Assembly (NCBI GenBank): GCA_012934845.2
Contig: WNNJ02002733.1
Span: 62,001-126,000 of the forward strand
Source of the DNA: Pomphorhynchus laevis
Lineage: Eukaryota; Acanthocephala; Palaeacanthocephala; Echinorhynchida; Pomphorhynchidae
DNA: 64,000 nucleotides
Direction of reading: 5' to 3'
Part shown: positions 46,801 through 53,461 of the stretch, one piece after another
How the letters are laid out: every line of letters starts with the position of its first letter
How positions within the stretch are numbered: the stretch's first letter is position 1
Program-made: the position numbers and the translations under genes
The notes under the pieces: generated by a model
Told to the model about the DNA's origin: nothing
The model's database searches: none
Seen by the model: only the letters and a program-made list of their open reading frames with translations

Positions 46801-47594
46801 TAATTCAATACCACTTTATTGATAGTACTAATTAAAGTTGTACTTATTAAAGTACGACTTTAGTGTGTAATTGATTCTTAGAGCTCATTAATTGTTTGTA
46901 AGGCAACAAATTGAACAGCAAAATATAATATTACCCAGTAGTATTGTTAGCAATGTAAGCAATAGAGGAGTAAATGAAATCTACAATCGAAGGATCTTTA
47001 CCTAAATAAGTTCACTCATCTGTGATGCATACAAAAAATGTAGTACTAACCTAGAATGATTGATTTTAAATTTTGTTCGTCTTTGCTACGTAGGAGGTAT
47101 TTAAGGACAAATCGAAAAACAATCAGGCCTGTTATAGTTCGCTGAATACTTTGAATAATAAATTGTATCCTTGTGAACAAAACAATTAGATACCTGTCGA
47201 CATTAAATTCAGATAGCAATAAAGTCGTTAATATTCGCTCCAATGTTTGAACATTGCGTGTTTGTAAATTATTTGATGATAATCTTGAAAGCAATTCGGT
47301 ACATGCATGCTCCGCTAATTCAATGTTTACTCTAGAGATATCAAAAATTCATTTTAGTCTATCGTGAATAAATTCAAAAAATATTCGTCATTAGATGATT
47401 ATAATTACTAGATTTTCAAGAATAAATGCACATTAGCTCTAAATGACTCACTGCTCGAAATCCAAAAATAGTTTCGTTGAATTAAGCATATCTTTCCAGA
47501 AGTCGTGACCCGTATTAAATGGTACATCACTGCAAAACGCGATAAGATGCTTGTTTGTGGACAGTTTACTATGTGAAGAATTCGAAGTGCCCAT
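16726..47594 (-). CDS. DYM: Dymeclin (DYM homologue), 14 exons, complete CDS
   Basis: Exons (5' to 3'):47594-47452, 47331-47051, 47001-46935, 42219-42094, 39798-39692, 39638-39474, 39422-39247, 35631-35506, 35461-35348, 31394-31309, 31253-31178, 23036-22857, 21155-21045, 16875-16726. All introns are gt-ag, phases agree throughout, and the sum is 1908 nt = 635 aa plus TAA. The protein starts MGTSNSS, a likely N-myristoylation site, as in human dymeclin (MGSNSS). Strong matches to human dymeclin include SSPHHHSMCLVILLMLSED (human [18 protein letters not shown]), DRYLNNNC (DKYLHTNC), SNVDLLYSMLY (HNPNLVYALLY) and the C-terminus FFIPYIWALVYD (FFIPYVWSLVYN). Dymeclin is a HEAT-like helical Golgi peripheral protein needed for secretory-pathway organisation. 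A divergent and shorter Gly-rich middle is the main difference. The boundary of exon 10 rests on a gttaat donor and is the least certain. Confidence 0.93.
17321..17437. mobile_element. MITE-like fold-back element, copy 1
   Basis: A 117-bp stretch with about 35-bp imperfect terminal inverted repeats (tgtaaaattgaaagac outward on both sides, then ..atgatattt) around a core tagtagttac. Related copies sit at about 30211-30300 and 40371-40853. No coding capacity. It lies in dymeclin intron 13. Confidence 0.6.
20264..20311. repeat. Perfect hairpin, 23-bp stem, 2-nt loop
   Basis: tgtcctgctgtcaggaagcg-aat, tt, att-cgcttcctgacagcaggaca. The stem is perfect and GC-richer than its surroundings. Confidence 0.9.
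20354..20625. repeat. Short tandem repeats
   Basis: Three copies of an about 31-bp unit (gtgctttctaacaagcaaca type, 20354-20430), then after 40 bases an imperfect run of tgtgtatacactcttt units to about 20610. The open frames across it are low-complexity and not genes. Confidence 0.7.
21045..21155 (-). CDS. DYM: Dymeclin exon 13
   Basis: 37 codons between acceptor ttgctag and donor gtaagc. It reads KIQFLSEDVLKATIQ..LFPV, aligning with human AELSVERVLEIIKQ..LPKDRLKKF. Phase 0 at both ends. Confidence 0.88.
21156..22856. other. Dymeclin intron 12, AT-rich
   Basis: 1701-nt intron. Apart from the hairpin cluster at 21376-21520 nothing is recognised; the open frames at 22027-22373 on both strands are short and match nothing known to me. 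Confidence 0.5.
21376..21520. repeat. Cluster of three hairpins
   Basis: 21376-21408: agtcgtagatcatgca / tgcatgatctacgact (16-bp stem, one-base loop). 21462-21493: tatagtagatattt / aaatatctactata. 21498-21520: gccgggt / acccggc. All lie in dymeclin intron 12-13 flanks and have no protein coding role. Confidence 0.85.
22857..23036 (-). CDS. DYM: Dymeclin exon 12
   Basis: 60 codons between acceptor ttatag and donor gtaagt. It contains PNVTKELILVLIDVMNIIL and VDLLYSMLYENKF, which aligns almost without gaps to human LNVIEEVIRMMLEIINSCL and LVYALLYKRDLF. Phase 0 at both ends. Confidence 0.93.
23037..24880. other. Dymeclin intron 11, left part, AT-rich
   Basis: No gene recognised. A hairpin with a 13-bp stem (ttcaccctctcga / tcgagagggtgaa) lies at 24536-24572. 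The rest is A+T-rich sequence up to the RLE LINE. Confidence 0.5.
24885..28247 (+). mobile_element. RLE-type LINE, apparently full length, in dymeclin intron 11
   Basis: The composition changes sharply from AT-rich at about 24890, a 5' UTR of about 290 nt precedes a single 988-codon ORF, and an 80-nt 3' UTR with AATAAA (about 28207) ends in an A-tract at about 28228-28245. One ORF plus a C-terminal restriction-like endonuclease is the layout of the early-branching LINE clades (CRE/R2/R4/NeSL/Utopia-type). No target-site duplication could be found by eye, and the 5' edge is approximate. Antisense to dymeclin. Confidence 0.85.
25181..28147 (+). CDS. Reverse transcriptase / restriction-like endonuclease of RLE LINE
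   Basis: Copies the element RNA into a nicked chromosomal target. Residues 12-45 form a Cys-rich module (CCTCNG..CKGCRCAK..CSNCRAPNC), probably DNA- or RNA-binding. The RT core includes LSIDADNAFNRI (about 408), FTQGDVLAMPAF, WYADDGNLIG (YADD at 495-498) and VILGAPIG. Near the C-terminus are CPCGSSTSLAHCLSC (782-796, C-x-C-x7-H-x3-C knuckle), the adjacent RHDATRD (about 806) and the endonuclease acidic residues in ARLDIS (about 850) and FFDICVF (about 868), as in R2-type RLE domains. The frame is unbroken and no key residue is obviously lost, so it may be recently active. The closest clade cannot be fixed by eye; the Cys-rich N-terminus differs from R2 zinc fingers. A diverged relative lies at 44870-46010. 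Confidence 0.92.
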   Translation: MVRGKPSSVTPCCTCNGPAAKCKGCRCAKTDTKCSNCRAPNCGNKILSCPISGTVRSGADQTQIQKATGETDKTPITLSITDIFEQVVHWKPNLFRLPRCAESKRFIIELARIYRESWSQQESFTKAIVIGHLILQRDIRTSHKTLKVILSRRLDLWLKNEFTSLYTEAYILQEFSRRKRPNSTSRDWRRNFTSLVVSGRLNGAMHLLDTDATTGTPLNPDDMIGPTTVRELLLDKHPIAAKLNSNALDWNHVIPPHSFHPVVFDSIDKKLIVCMAKRVTGGAGPSGIDAQSWTHMLSKFGRESDELAEAIASFTRALATERIPMDITQALTSCRLIALTKKTGIRPIGICDVSRRIMTKAILSMVSEDIQQVCGRSQMCAGQRAGVECVTRAIRNELTNNPNHILLSIDADNAFNRINREAALCNIDRICPSLSIVMHNFYDHPSNLSVGGEFVKSQEGFTQGDVLAMPAFAIATLPIIHHISTKFPQVRQLWYADDGNLIGSPIQIRAAYDLLCKIGPAFGFHVNPQKCSIFTPTMEEANTCQQFNGTNVEVRTDGIVILGAPIGVDKYVYEVVESKVDKFCNLVERLADVGILDLQIAYACFTKALQHKWFHTQRTTQCSSDWFAPLRESIRSSSDNIFGLDDSDGSLWPLISLPLHCGGLGIIDPYMSAGVECENSGHLCEPYLNGLQGMELKLEQDFRANEVHRRKKTQYKASLLAQLPTYDIIKRRIIQHTMIKGASSWLSAFPTRESQTRIDNTTFRDAVAARYNTLTKDAPSLCPCGSSTSLAHCLSCPNGGHPSIRHDATRDILAKSLTQICDGVEIEPLLRSVDPSIHFERRSTTTDREARLDISCRGFYGGRSERAFFDICVFNVFAPSNLTRETTPSFEYHEQRKCSKYQERVDIIERANFAPIVYSSLGGESKSASTMIKRLSRKLAVKKESIYAQELTRIREKISLQHARCISMCIRGPRSARNRPANYHTVEW
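28309..29760 (+). mobile_element. 5'-truncated LINE with long open RT frame
   Basis: The frame is open from 28309 to the stop at 29637 (438 codons from the first ATG). It starts inside the RT at YGFRPGRST and includes ALFIDFTKAFDSVN, GVLQGDPLSPLLF and MYADDLVILS, then a YLGIVLN thumb box and a C-terminal CYCRFCG..HLFSC zinc-knuckle-like motif. The 3' UTR ends near aaaataaaatttctcag (29740) in an AT-rich tail. It begins about 60 bases after the poly(A) of the RLE LINE but belongs to another family. The clade is not clear; the open frame suggests a young insertion. Confidence 0.85.
29761..31177. other. Dymeclin intron 11, right part
   Basis: AT-rich. A MITE-like copy lies at about 30211-30300 and a hairpin (tatttatgagta / tactcataagta) near 30820. 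The 79-codon frame at 30443-30682 is not recognised. Confidence 0.5.
30211..30300. mobile_element. MITE-like fold-back element, copy 2 (partial)
   Basis: Shares cagtagttac..cgaaatatcaaaatg and the ttcctggatattt end with 40371-40853 and the core with 17321-17437. Only part of one arm is present. Confidence 0.5.
31178..31394 (-). CDS. DYM: Dymeclin exons 10 and 11
   Basis: Exon 10 (31394-31309) reads DRYLNNNCVGILCNLAHEF, matching human DKYLHTNCLAALANMSAQF. Exon 11 (31253-31178) reads TLKTVFRLYQQSNPKLESQ, matching the ISLFSLLSKKHNKVLEQ region. The 55-nt intron uses a gttaat donor; a second donor at 31295 (gtaaaa) would break the frame, so the earlier one was chosen. Confidence 0.82.
31395..32550. 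other. Dymeclin intron 9, right part, with local duplications
   Basis: The segment aaatgtttgtctt..gacaaagag..acgacataaatttgtagatt occurs at about 31478-31560 and again at about 31765-31845. A near-perfect hairpin (attatcctcatcgct / agcgatggggataat) lies between them near 31698-31730. At about 32012-32080 tatcctgtatgcttcatatg is repeated directly. Confidence 0.6.
32560..33120 (+). mobile_element. Penelope-like element fragment (same family as 42.8-46.4 kb)
   Basis: Plus-strand translation carries ILNKTNINDKEG, DMNIKITLTKTTIN and FLHEHSCIPYNIKYN..LRIATICNDIGFLQNHLNNL, which is the RT C-terminal part also seen at 43140-42790 on the minus strand; DNA identity is about 95% by eye. It is a fragment and it is broken. 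It sits in dymeclin intron 9, antisense to the gene. Confidence 0.75.
33121..35347. other. Dymeclin intron 9, left part, AT-rich
   Basis: Very AT-rich. Nothing beyond low-complexity sequence was recognised. Confidence 0.5.
35348..35631 (-). CDS. DYM: Dymeclin exons 8 and 9
   Basis: Exon 8 (35631-35506) reads VNYLLKVIYDVQSSSPHHHS..CLVILLMLSED, matching human [31 protein letters not shown]. Exon 9 (35461-35348) reads PKWYKDRC..GNFVYLIILRQLKRNFMKSK, matching [28 protein letters not shown]. The intron between them is only 44 nt. Phase 0 throughout. Confidence 0.93.
35632..36050. other. Dymeclin intron 7, AT-rich part
   Basis: No feature recognised. Confidence 0.4.
36055..38835 (+). mobile_element. 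Decayed RLE-type LINE in dymeclin intron 7
   Basis: GC content rises over this block. Plus-strand pieces in different frames read YFIGAHIIPF (about 36880, RT motif region 1), LLKLDFENASYTT (about 37120), GDPLGLLLFSLVINN then YLDDGTIG (about 37300-37395, RT catalytic box), then a C-terminal GNHALDCDKARHNRHTNI (about 38305) resembling the HALxC..RHN knuckle of RLE LINEs, and AERPC..MDMRPL.. further on. It ends near 38830. Many stops and frame breaks; long dead. It is a different RLE family from the intact copy at 25 kb. Confidence 0.7.
38836..39246. other. Dymeclin intron 7, right part
   Basis: AT-rich; nothing recognised. Confidence 0.4.
39247..39798 (-). CDS. DYM: Dymeclin exons 5, 6 and 7
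   Basis: Exon 5 (39798-39692) reads TNKFVMNILQTF, matching human SKLVKTLLYNF, and EEGLLFRA at the Gly-rich GGGLLYGLA site. Exon 6 (39638-39474) reads CQLSTHFFCLLIHWPTANDN, matching NQSLLLLLVLANLTDASD, then KYRKSLQQLF. Exon 7 (39422-39247) reads LCSSLLCNEDGILLLYTIIY, matching LCEQQTSDQATLLLYTLLH. The introns are 53 and 51 nt with clean gt-ag ends and matching phases (1 and 1). Confidence 0.9.
39799..42093. other. Dymeclin intron 4
   Basis: AT-rich, 2295 nt. It contains the fold-back element at 40371-40853 and a small hairpin at 39868-39889 (tgcacttta / taaagtgca). No gene recognised. Confidence 0.5.
40371..40853. mobile_element. MITE-like fold-back element, copy 3 (125-bp arms)
   Basis: Left arm 40371-40498 and right arm 40731-40853 are inverted copies (left starts tatccaggaacaat; right ends attgttcctggata). 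The core tagtagttac block also occurs in copies 1 and 2. The interior is A-rich with no ORF of note. No transposase is present, so it would be non-autonomous if it is a DNA transposon. Confidence 0.6.
42094..42219 (-). CDS. DYM: Dymeclin exon 4
   Basis: Acceptor ttttag, donor gttggc. It reads SIDVAIEIEAFLLLCITSQ..LSQYLCDAIF, matching human ITYEISVEAISTMVVFLSCQ..LRQSISHKYL. Split codons match exons 3 and 5. Confidence 0.88.
42220..42779. other. Dymeclin intron 3, left part
   Basis: AT-rich; no gene. A loose hairpin (gtcgtt..ttcc / gg..aacgac) lies near 42420. Confidence 0.4.
42780..46400 (-). mobile_element. Penelope-like element, permuted (Naiad-type) order, nested
   Basis: On the minus strand the first recognisable part (46375-46061) carries EDFWIKTLNSMYPLGLND, the conserved stretch that follows the GIY-YIG core in Penelope-like endonucleases. 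After an inserted LINE fragment the RT follows: TTIDKASNNFVFICKKLY and YWNPKLHKNPIKPRFI (44390-43896), FRQVKGVPMGGNSSPIIADL (about 43640), a FRYIDDICVF box (about 43510), and the RT tail (43209-42790). A 3' portion of the RT tail occurs twice, separated by about 190 AT-rich bases. Endonuclease before RT is the order described for the Naiad/Chlamys group. The copy is broken in several places. In dymeclin intron 3, same strand as the gene. Confidence 0.78.
44870..46010 (+). mobile_element. RLE LINE 3' fragment inserted in the Penelope-like element
   Basis: Plus-strand pieces match the C-terminal third of the intact RLE LINE at 25-28 kb: LPSKLRGLGI (about 45015), a degraded Cys knuckle ECRNHHDLTGMLSC (about 45395), IIRHNAIRDGLARQL, EARSDIM and ERSFMNICVYNSSAPS (about 45590-45680), then KYHEERKKSKYSERI and FHPFIMSTLEG. 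It ends with a stop near 45992. Several stops interrupt it. It lies in the gap between the two parts of the Penelope-like element and in the opposite orientation, so it was probably inserted there later. Confidence 0.78.
46400..46934. other. Dymeclin intron 3, right part
   Basis: AT-rich; nothing recognised beyond the upstream end of the Penelope-like element. Confidence 0.4.
46935..47594 (-). CDS. DYM: Dymeclin exons 1, 2 and 3 (N-terminus)
   Basis: Exon 1 (47594-47452) starts ATGGGC (MGTSNSSHSKLS..FWKDMLN), matching human MGSNSSRIGDL..FWNQLLS; Gly2 is the expected myristoylation site. Exon 2 (47331-47051) reads IELAEHACTELLSRLSSNN, matching LKLLEEATISVCRSLVENN. Exon 3 (47001-46935) reads SIVDFIYSSIAYIANNTT, matching LLEELLCCLMQLITDIP. 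The introns are 120 and 49 nt. The ATG was chosen because MGxxNSS is conserved; upstream tttatag could be a 5' splice or trans-splice acceptor. Confidence 0.92.
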
Positions 47595-48110
47595 TCAATC
47601 AATACTGCATCTACTATAAACAATATTATATCTTAATGTTAAATAGTACATATCAATTAAATTATGTGAACAAGCAACGTGAAACATACCATATCATATA
47701 CAGATTCATATTATTAGCAAATACTCTCAAATAAAATTTTACTAATAACTTTGGATTAAAATCAATTGATCAAAAAAATCGGGAAGAATTCAGTTGATTA
47801 ATAAATTTATTTTGTCTATTATGAAATAAAAAAATTTGTATTAAATTTAGATTTATAAAATGATTATAAACTGTAGACATGATCATTAGTTCTTATAACT
47901 AATTATCAGAACCAATAATTAATCGGAAACGATTTATATATACAATATGAAAAGTGCATTACATTAAATTAAATGTGAACAATAAAAACTAAATGATTTA
48001 GATCTATTGTGATTATTGCATACACGAGCCATTATTCTTAACTGGTCGGTTTGATATTATCCTCGTGTGGTTGTTTGAATCCTATCAGCATCACTGTACA
48101 CTACAATCAG
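47595..48110. other. Dymeclin 5' flank
   Basis: AT-rich. A promoter must lie here or further right but no TATA/initiator pair stands out from the AT background. Confidence 0.4.
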
Positions 48111-48117
48111 CGTGGGT

Positions 48118-48164
48118 GGACCTCATCAGCAGTGAGCCCACGCCTACATTTCGTGTTTCGGTCC
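48118..48164 (-). ncRNA. Hammerhead-like motif (permuted), candidate only
   Basis: Reading the minus strand: GGAC-CGAAAC (48164-48155), then a short CA/TG stem with CGAAA loop ending in GTA, then CTGATGAG followed by GTCC (48129-48118). The boxes and the GGAC/GTCC closing helix have the circular order of a type II hammerhead. Helix III looks possible; helix I is poor. It may be chance or a decayed relic. Confidence 0.35.
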
Positions 48165-48689
48165 TTTTTACTGCTTCTGCTGATTCCTTGTCGCCGAAAT
48201 GCTGGTTTATATTTGGCTTATATACCAAATTACACAATTAATGTGTTCTATATTTGGTGTGGGCGGTAACTAATATTCGCAATTCGAATCCACCACACAC
48301 CGATTTTTTTATTCCGTTCTGATTTAGATCTGTTTTTAAATTTTTACTTTAAAGCATTTTCGAGAAAATACAAAATTATTTTTTTATTTCGAATTTTCCG
48401 ACCAAGCCTGCTTCAAGTTACATATAATAAAAGAAAATAATATGTCATTGCTCTATTCTCCTAGTGGATACAGGAGTGGGATATTAAACAAAAATACAAG
48501 GAGAATTGTAGAGCAGACATTAGTCGGACGCTTGCACTCTGACCTACCATATGGATGGAACGAAACAATTTGTTAAAATTGCATGGCATTACATAAGGAT
48601 GTGTTGTATTTTATATTTTGAATTTGAGTCTGAATAGTTCTAATTTTACAATGTGTTTGTTATTTTAAATTGAAAATAAGCATCAGCCC

Positions 48690-49500
48690 GGAAAGCACGT
48701 TGTTAGTTTAAAGAGGATATGTTCATGCTACTACGTTAGCAAATTCTCGGAGATACCTTTTAAATATATCACAAGGCAGCCGAAACGACTGATGGTAGTT
48801 CACCCTACTGATGAGTGCTGCCGGCTACCATCAGCTCGTCTAGGAGTGATAAGGAAGTCTGCTCTGCATGTAATCGAACTCCGGCTTTTGGCAAAATCTA
48901 CGATTATGAAACTGAAGCTTTTTAGCTCCAGGAGCATAGTTTTACACATTCTACGATTAAATTATAAAAACGTATCCGATAAAGGGATCCTGTGAGAAAG
49001 CAAGCAGCAGCGACAGCAATTAAAATTCCTGCCGAATATAATTAGGATGATCCGGAAAGCACGTTGTTAGTTTAAAGAGGCTATGCTCATGCGGAGATGC
49101 CTTTTAAATATATCACAAGGCAGCCGAAACGACTGATGGTAGTACACCCTACTGATGAGTGCTGCCGGGGCAAAATTTACGATTATATAAATGTATATAT
49201 AACCAACGGATACGCGTTTATGCATATAAGGAATAACAGGAAGGTCCATACACGCAACAAGCCAGTAAAAACGCGTTATGCACCTGAGCTTCGTCTAGCA
49301 TCGTGAGGAATTGCTGGTGTCTTTACAGTGATCACGAAAGCAGTCGAAACGCACCCTAACCACCTCATCCGACTAACGATGACTGCTGGGTGGTTTGGAC
49401 CGTTTGGAGTGATACATTAGACTGATGAAGCTGATGATCGAAGTCCAGTGTTTAGCAGCACATATGGTTTAAAATAAATCGTAGCCAGTTTTGGCTCCTG
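48690..49500. repeat. Diverged relatives of the 378-bp satellite
   Basis: The block ccggaaagcacgttgttag..aaagagg..atgcc(t)tttaaatatatcac..ggcagccgaaacgact..ctgatgagtgctgcc occurs at 48690-48825 and 49053-49167. Its second half is the reverse complement of the satellite segment tggcaacact..tcgtttcggttgcc. A more diverged piece (gcagtcgaaac..cgatgactgc) lies at 49340-49386, and cgaagtccag at about 49438 matches the satellite in reverse. Confidence 0.75.
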
Positions 49501-49539
49501 GACCAAAGTTTCAAGCAATTTTTCGCATTACCAATATAT

Positions 49540-52500
49540 ATAATAGTAGTGCACGGATGTGCTGAGTAAACAACGGTCCAGGATTTCTAACGAAATACGG
49601 CATTTATACTAAATGGTGTTGCTTGACAGACTGGACTTCGATTCACAACTTTCAATCACCATGTCACTTCTAGACGACCACTTCAGCATCGAAATGATGA
49701 GTACCTGGCAACACTTATCAGTAGAATGAGGTACACACTGGTCGTTTCGGTTGCCTGTGTGACATTGTGAATAAAGGCGTTTCCGACACTGCTTAATTGT
49801 CTGAGGCTTACGCTCTTAACCAGATCGAATTGCTGTGCGGACCATCCTTAAACACTAGGCAGAGGTTGTTGCTGAATTGTCGCTGCACTCGTTAGATCCT
49901 AAATGGATGCGGTAGGTATAATAGTAGTGTACGGATGTGCTGAGTAAACAACGGTCCAGGATTTCTTACGAAATACGGCATTTATACTAAATGGTGTTGC
50001 TTGACAGACTGGACTTCGATTCACGACTTTCAATCACCATGTCGCTTCTAGACGACCACTTCAGCATCGAAATGATGAGTACCTGGCAACACTTATCAGT
50101 AGAATGAGGTACACACTGGTCGTTTCGGTTGCCTGTGTGACATTGTGAATAAAGGCGTTTCCGACACTGCTTAATTGTCTGAAGCTTACGCTCTTAACCA
50201 GATCGAATTGCTGTGCGGACCATCCTTAAACACTAGGCAGAGGTTGTTGCTGAATTGTCGCTGCACTCGTTGGATCCTAAATGGATGCGGTAGGTATAAT
50301 AGTAGTGCACGAATGTGCTGAGTAAACAACGGTCCAGGATTTCTAACGAAATACGGCATTTATACTAAATGGTGTTGCTTGACAGACTGGACTTCGATTC
50401 ACAACTTTCAATCACCATGTCACTTCTAGACGACCACTTCAGCATCGAAATGATGAGTACCTGGCAACACTTATCAGTAGAATGAGGTACACACTGGTCG
50501 TTTCGGTTGCCTGTGTGACATTGTGAATAAAGGCGTTTCCGACACTGCTTAATTGTCTGAGGCTTACGCTCTTAACCAGATCGAATTGCTGTGCGGACCA
50601 TCCTTAAACACTAGGCAGAGGTTGTTGCTGAATTGTCGCTGCACTCGTTAGATCCTAAATGGATGCGGTAGGTATAATAGTAGTGTACGGATGTGCTGAG
50701 TAAACAACGGTCCAGGATTTCTTACGAAATACGGCATTTATACTAAATGGTGTTGCTTGACAGACTGGACTTCGATTCACGACTTTCAATCACCATGTCA
50801 CTTCTAGACGACCACTTCAGCATCGAAATGATGAGTACCTGGCAACACTTATCAGTAGAATGAGGTACACACTGGTCGTTTCGGTTGCCTGTGTGACATT
50901 GTGAATAAAGGCGTTTCCGACACTGCTTAATTGTCTGAGGCTTACGCTCTTAACCAGATCGAATTGCTGTGCGGACCATCCTTAAACACTAGGCAGAGGT
51001 TGTTGCTGAATTGTCGCTGCACTCGTTGGATCCTAAATGGATGCGGTAGGTATAATAGTAGTGCACGGATGTGCTGAGTAAACAACGGTCCAGGATTTCT
51101 TACGAAATACGGCATTTATACTAAATGGTGTTGTTTGACAGACTGGACTTCGATTCACGACTTTCAATCACCATGTCACTTCTAGACGACCACTTCAGCA
51201 TCGAAATGATGAGTACCTGGCAACACTCATCAGTAGAATGAGGTACACACTGGTCGTTTCGGTTGCCTGTGTGACATTGTGAATAAAGGCGTTTCCGACA
51301 CTTTGCTTAATTGTCTGAGGCTTACGCTCTTAACCAGATCGAATTGCTGTGCGGACCATCCTTAAACACTAGGCAGAGGTTGTTGCTGAATTGTCGCTGC
51401 ACTCGTTGGATCCTAAATGGATGCGGAAGGTATAATAGTAGTGCACGGATGTGCTGAGTAAACAACGGTCCAGGATTTCTTACGAAATACGGCATTTATA
51501 CTAAATGGTGTTGCTTGACAGACTGGACTTCGATTCACAACTTTCAATCACCATGTCACTTCTAGACGACCACTTCAGCATCGAAATGATGAGTACCTGG
51601 CAACACTTATCAGTAGAATGAGGTACACACTGGTCGTTTCGGTTGCCTGTGTGACATTGTGAATAAAGGCGTTTCCGACACTGCTTAATTGTCTGAAGCT
51701 TACGCTCTTAACCAGATCGAATTGCTGTGCGGACCATCCTTAAACACTAGGCAGAGGTTGTTGCTGAATTGTCGCTGCACTCGTTGGATCGTAAATGGAT
51801 GCGGTAGGTATAATAGTAGTGCACGGATGTGCTGAGTAAACAACGGTCCAGGATTTCTTACGAAATACGGCATTTATACTAAATGGTGTTGCTTGACAGA
51901 CTGGACTTCGATTCACAACTTTCAATCACCATGTCACTTCTAGACGACCACTTCAGCATCGAAATGATGAGTACCTGGCAACACTAATCAGTAGAATGAG
52001 GTACACACTGGTCGTTTCGGTTGCCTGTGTGACATTGTGAATAAAGGCGTTTCCGACACTTTGCTTAATTGTCTGAGGCTTACGCTCTTAACCAGATCGA
52101 ATTGCTGTGCGGACCATCCTTAAACACTAGGCAGAGGTTGTTGCTGAATTGTCGCTGCACTCGTTGGATCCTAAATGGATGCGGCAGGTATAATAGTAGT
52201 GCACGGATGTGCTGAGTAAACAACGGTCCAGGATTTCTTACGAAATACGGCATTTATACTAAATGGTGTTGCTTGACAGACTGGATTTCGATTCACGACT
52301 TTCAATCACCATGTCACTTCTAGACGACCACTTCAGCATCGAAATGATGAGTACCTGGCAACACTTATCAGTAGAATGAGGTACACACTGGTCGTTTCGG
52401 TTGCCTGTGTGACATTGTGAATAAAGGCGTTTCCGACACTGCTTAATTGTCTGAAGCTTACGCTCTTAACCAGATCGAATTGCTGTGCGGACCATCCTTA

Positions 52501-53461
52501 AACACTAGGCAGAGGTTGTTGCTGAATTGTCGCTGCACTCGTTGGATCGTAAATGGATGCGGTAGGTATAATAGTAGTGCACGGATGTGCTGAGTAAACA
52601 ACGGTCCAGGATTTCTTACGAAATACGGCATTTATACTAAATGGTGTTGCTTGACAGACTGGACTTCGATTCACAACTTTCAATCACCATGTCACTTCTA
52701 GACGACCACTTCAGCATCGAAATGATGAGTACCTGGCAACACTTATCAGTAGAATGAGGTACACACTGGTCGTTTCGGTTGCCTGTGTGACATTGTGAAT
52801 AAAGGCGTTTCCGACACTGCTTAATTGTCTGAGGCTTACGCTCTTAACCAGATCGAATTGCTGTGCGGACCATCCTTAAACACTAGGCAGAGGTTGTTGC
52901 TGAATTGTCGCTGCACTCGTTGGATCCTAAATGGATGCGGTAGGTATAATAGTAGTGCACGGATGTGCTGAGTAAACAACGGTCCAGGATTTCTTACGAA
53001 ATACGGCATTTATACTAAATGGTGTTGTTTGACAGACTGGACTTCGATTCACGACTTTCAATCACCATGTCACTTCTAGACGACCACTTCAGCATCGAAA
53101 TGATGAGTACCTGGCAACACTTATCAGTAGAATGAGGTACACACTGGTCGTTTCGGTTGCCTGTGTGACATTGTGAATAAAGGCGTTTCCGACACTTTGC
53201 TTAATTGTCTGAGGCTTACGCTCTTAACCAGATCGAATTGCTGTGCGGACCATCCTTAAACACTAGGCAGAGGTTGTTGCTGAATTGTCGCTGCACTCGT
53301 TGGATCCTAAATGGATGCGGTGGGTATAATAGTAGTGCACGGATGTGCTGAGTAAACAACGGTCCAGGATTTCTTACGAAATACGGCATTTATACTAAAT
53401 GGTGTTGCTTGACAGACTGGACTTCGATTCACGACTTTCAATCAACATGTCACTTCTAGAT
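49540..53461. repeat. Satellite array, 378/380-bp monomers (10 full + 1 partial)
   Basis: Monomers start (ataatagtagtg) at 49540, 49918, 50296, 50674, 51052, 51432, 51810, 52190, 52568, 52946 and 53326; the last stops at 53461. The 380-bp units have cactttgctt where the others have cactgctt. Identity is about 97-99%. Shared variants alternate: units 1 and 3 carry ttctaacg and gttagatcc, units 2 and 4 carry gtgtacgg. The short frames in it (61 codons) are by-products of the repeat. Each monomer has, on the minus strand, GGCAAC-CGAAAC..CTGATAAG-TGTTGCC. Confidence 0.97.

Noticed and set aside
51740-52683. Repeated 61-codon minus-strand open frames in the satellite
   Set aside because: They recur only because the monomer recurs, exist in two of eleven units, and show no protein-like conservation.
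49540-53461. LTR-retrotransposon or rDNA spacer origin of the 378-bp repeat
   Set aside because: No RT, primer-binding site or rRNA similarity; the unit is wholly tandem.
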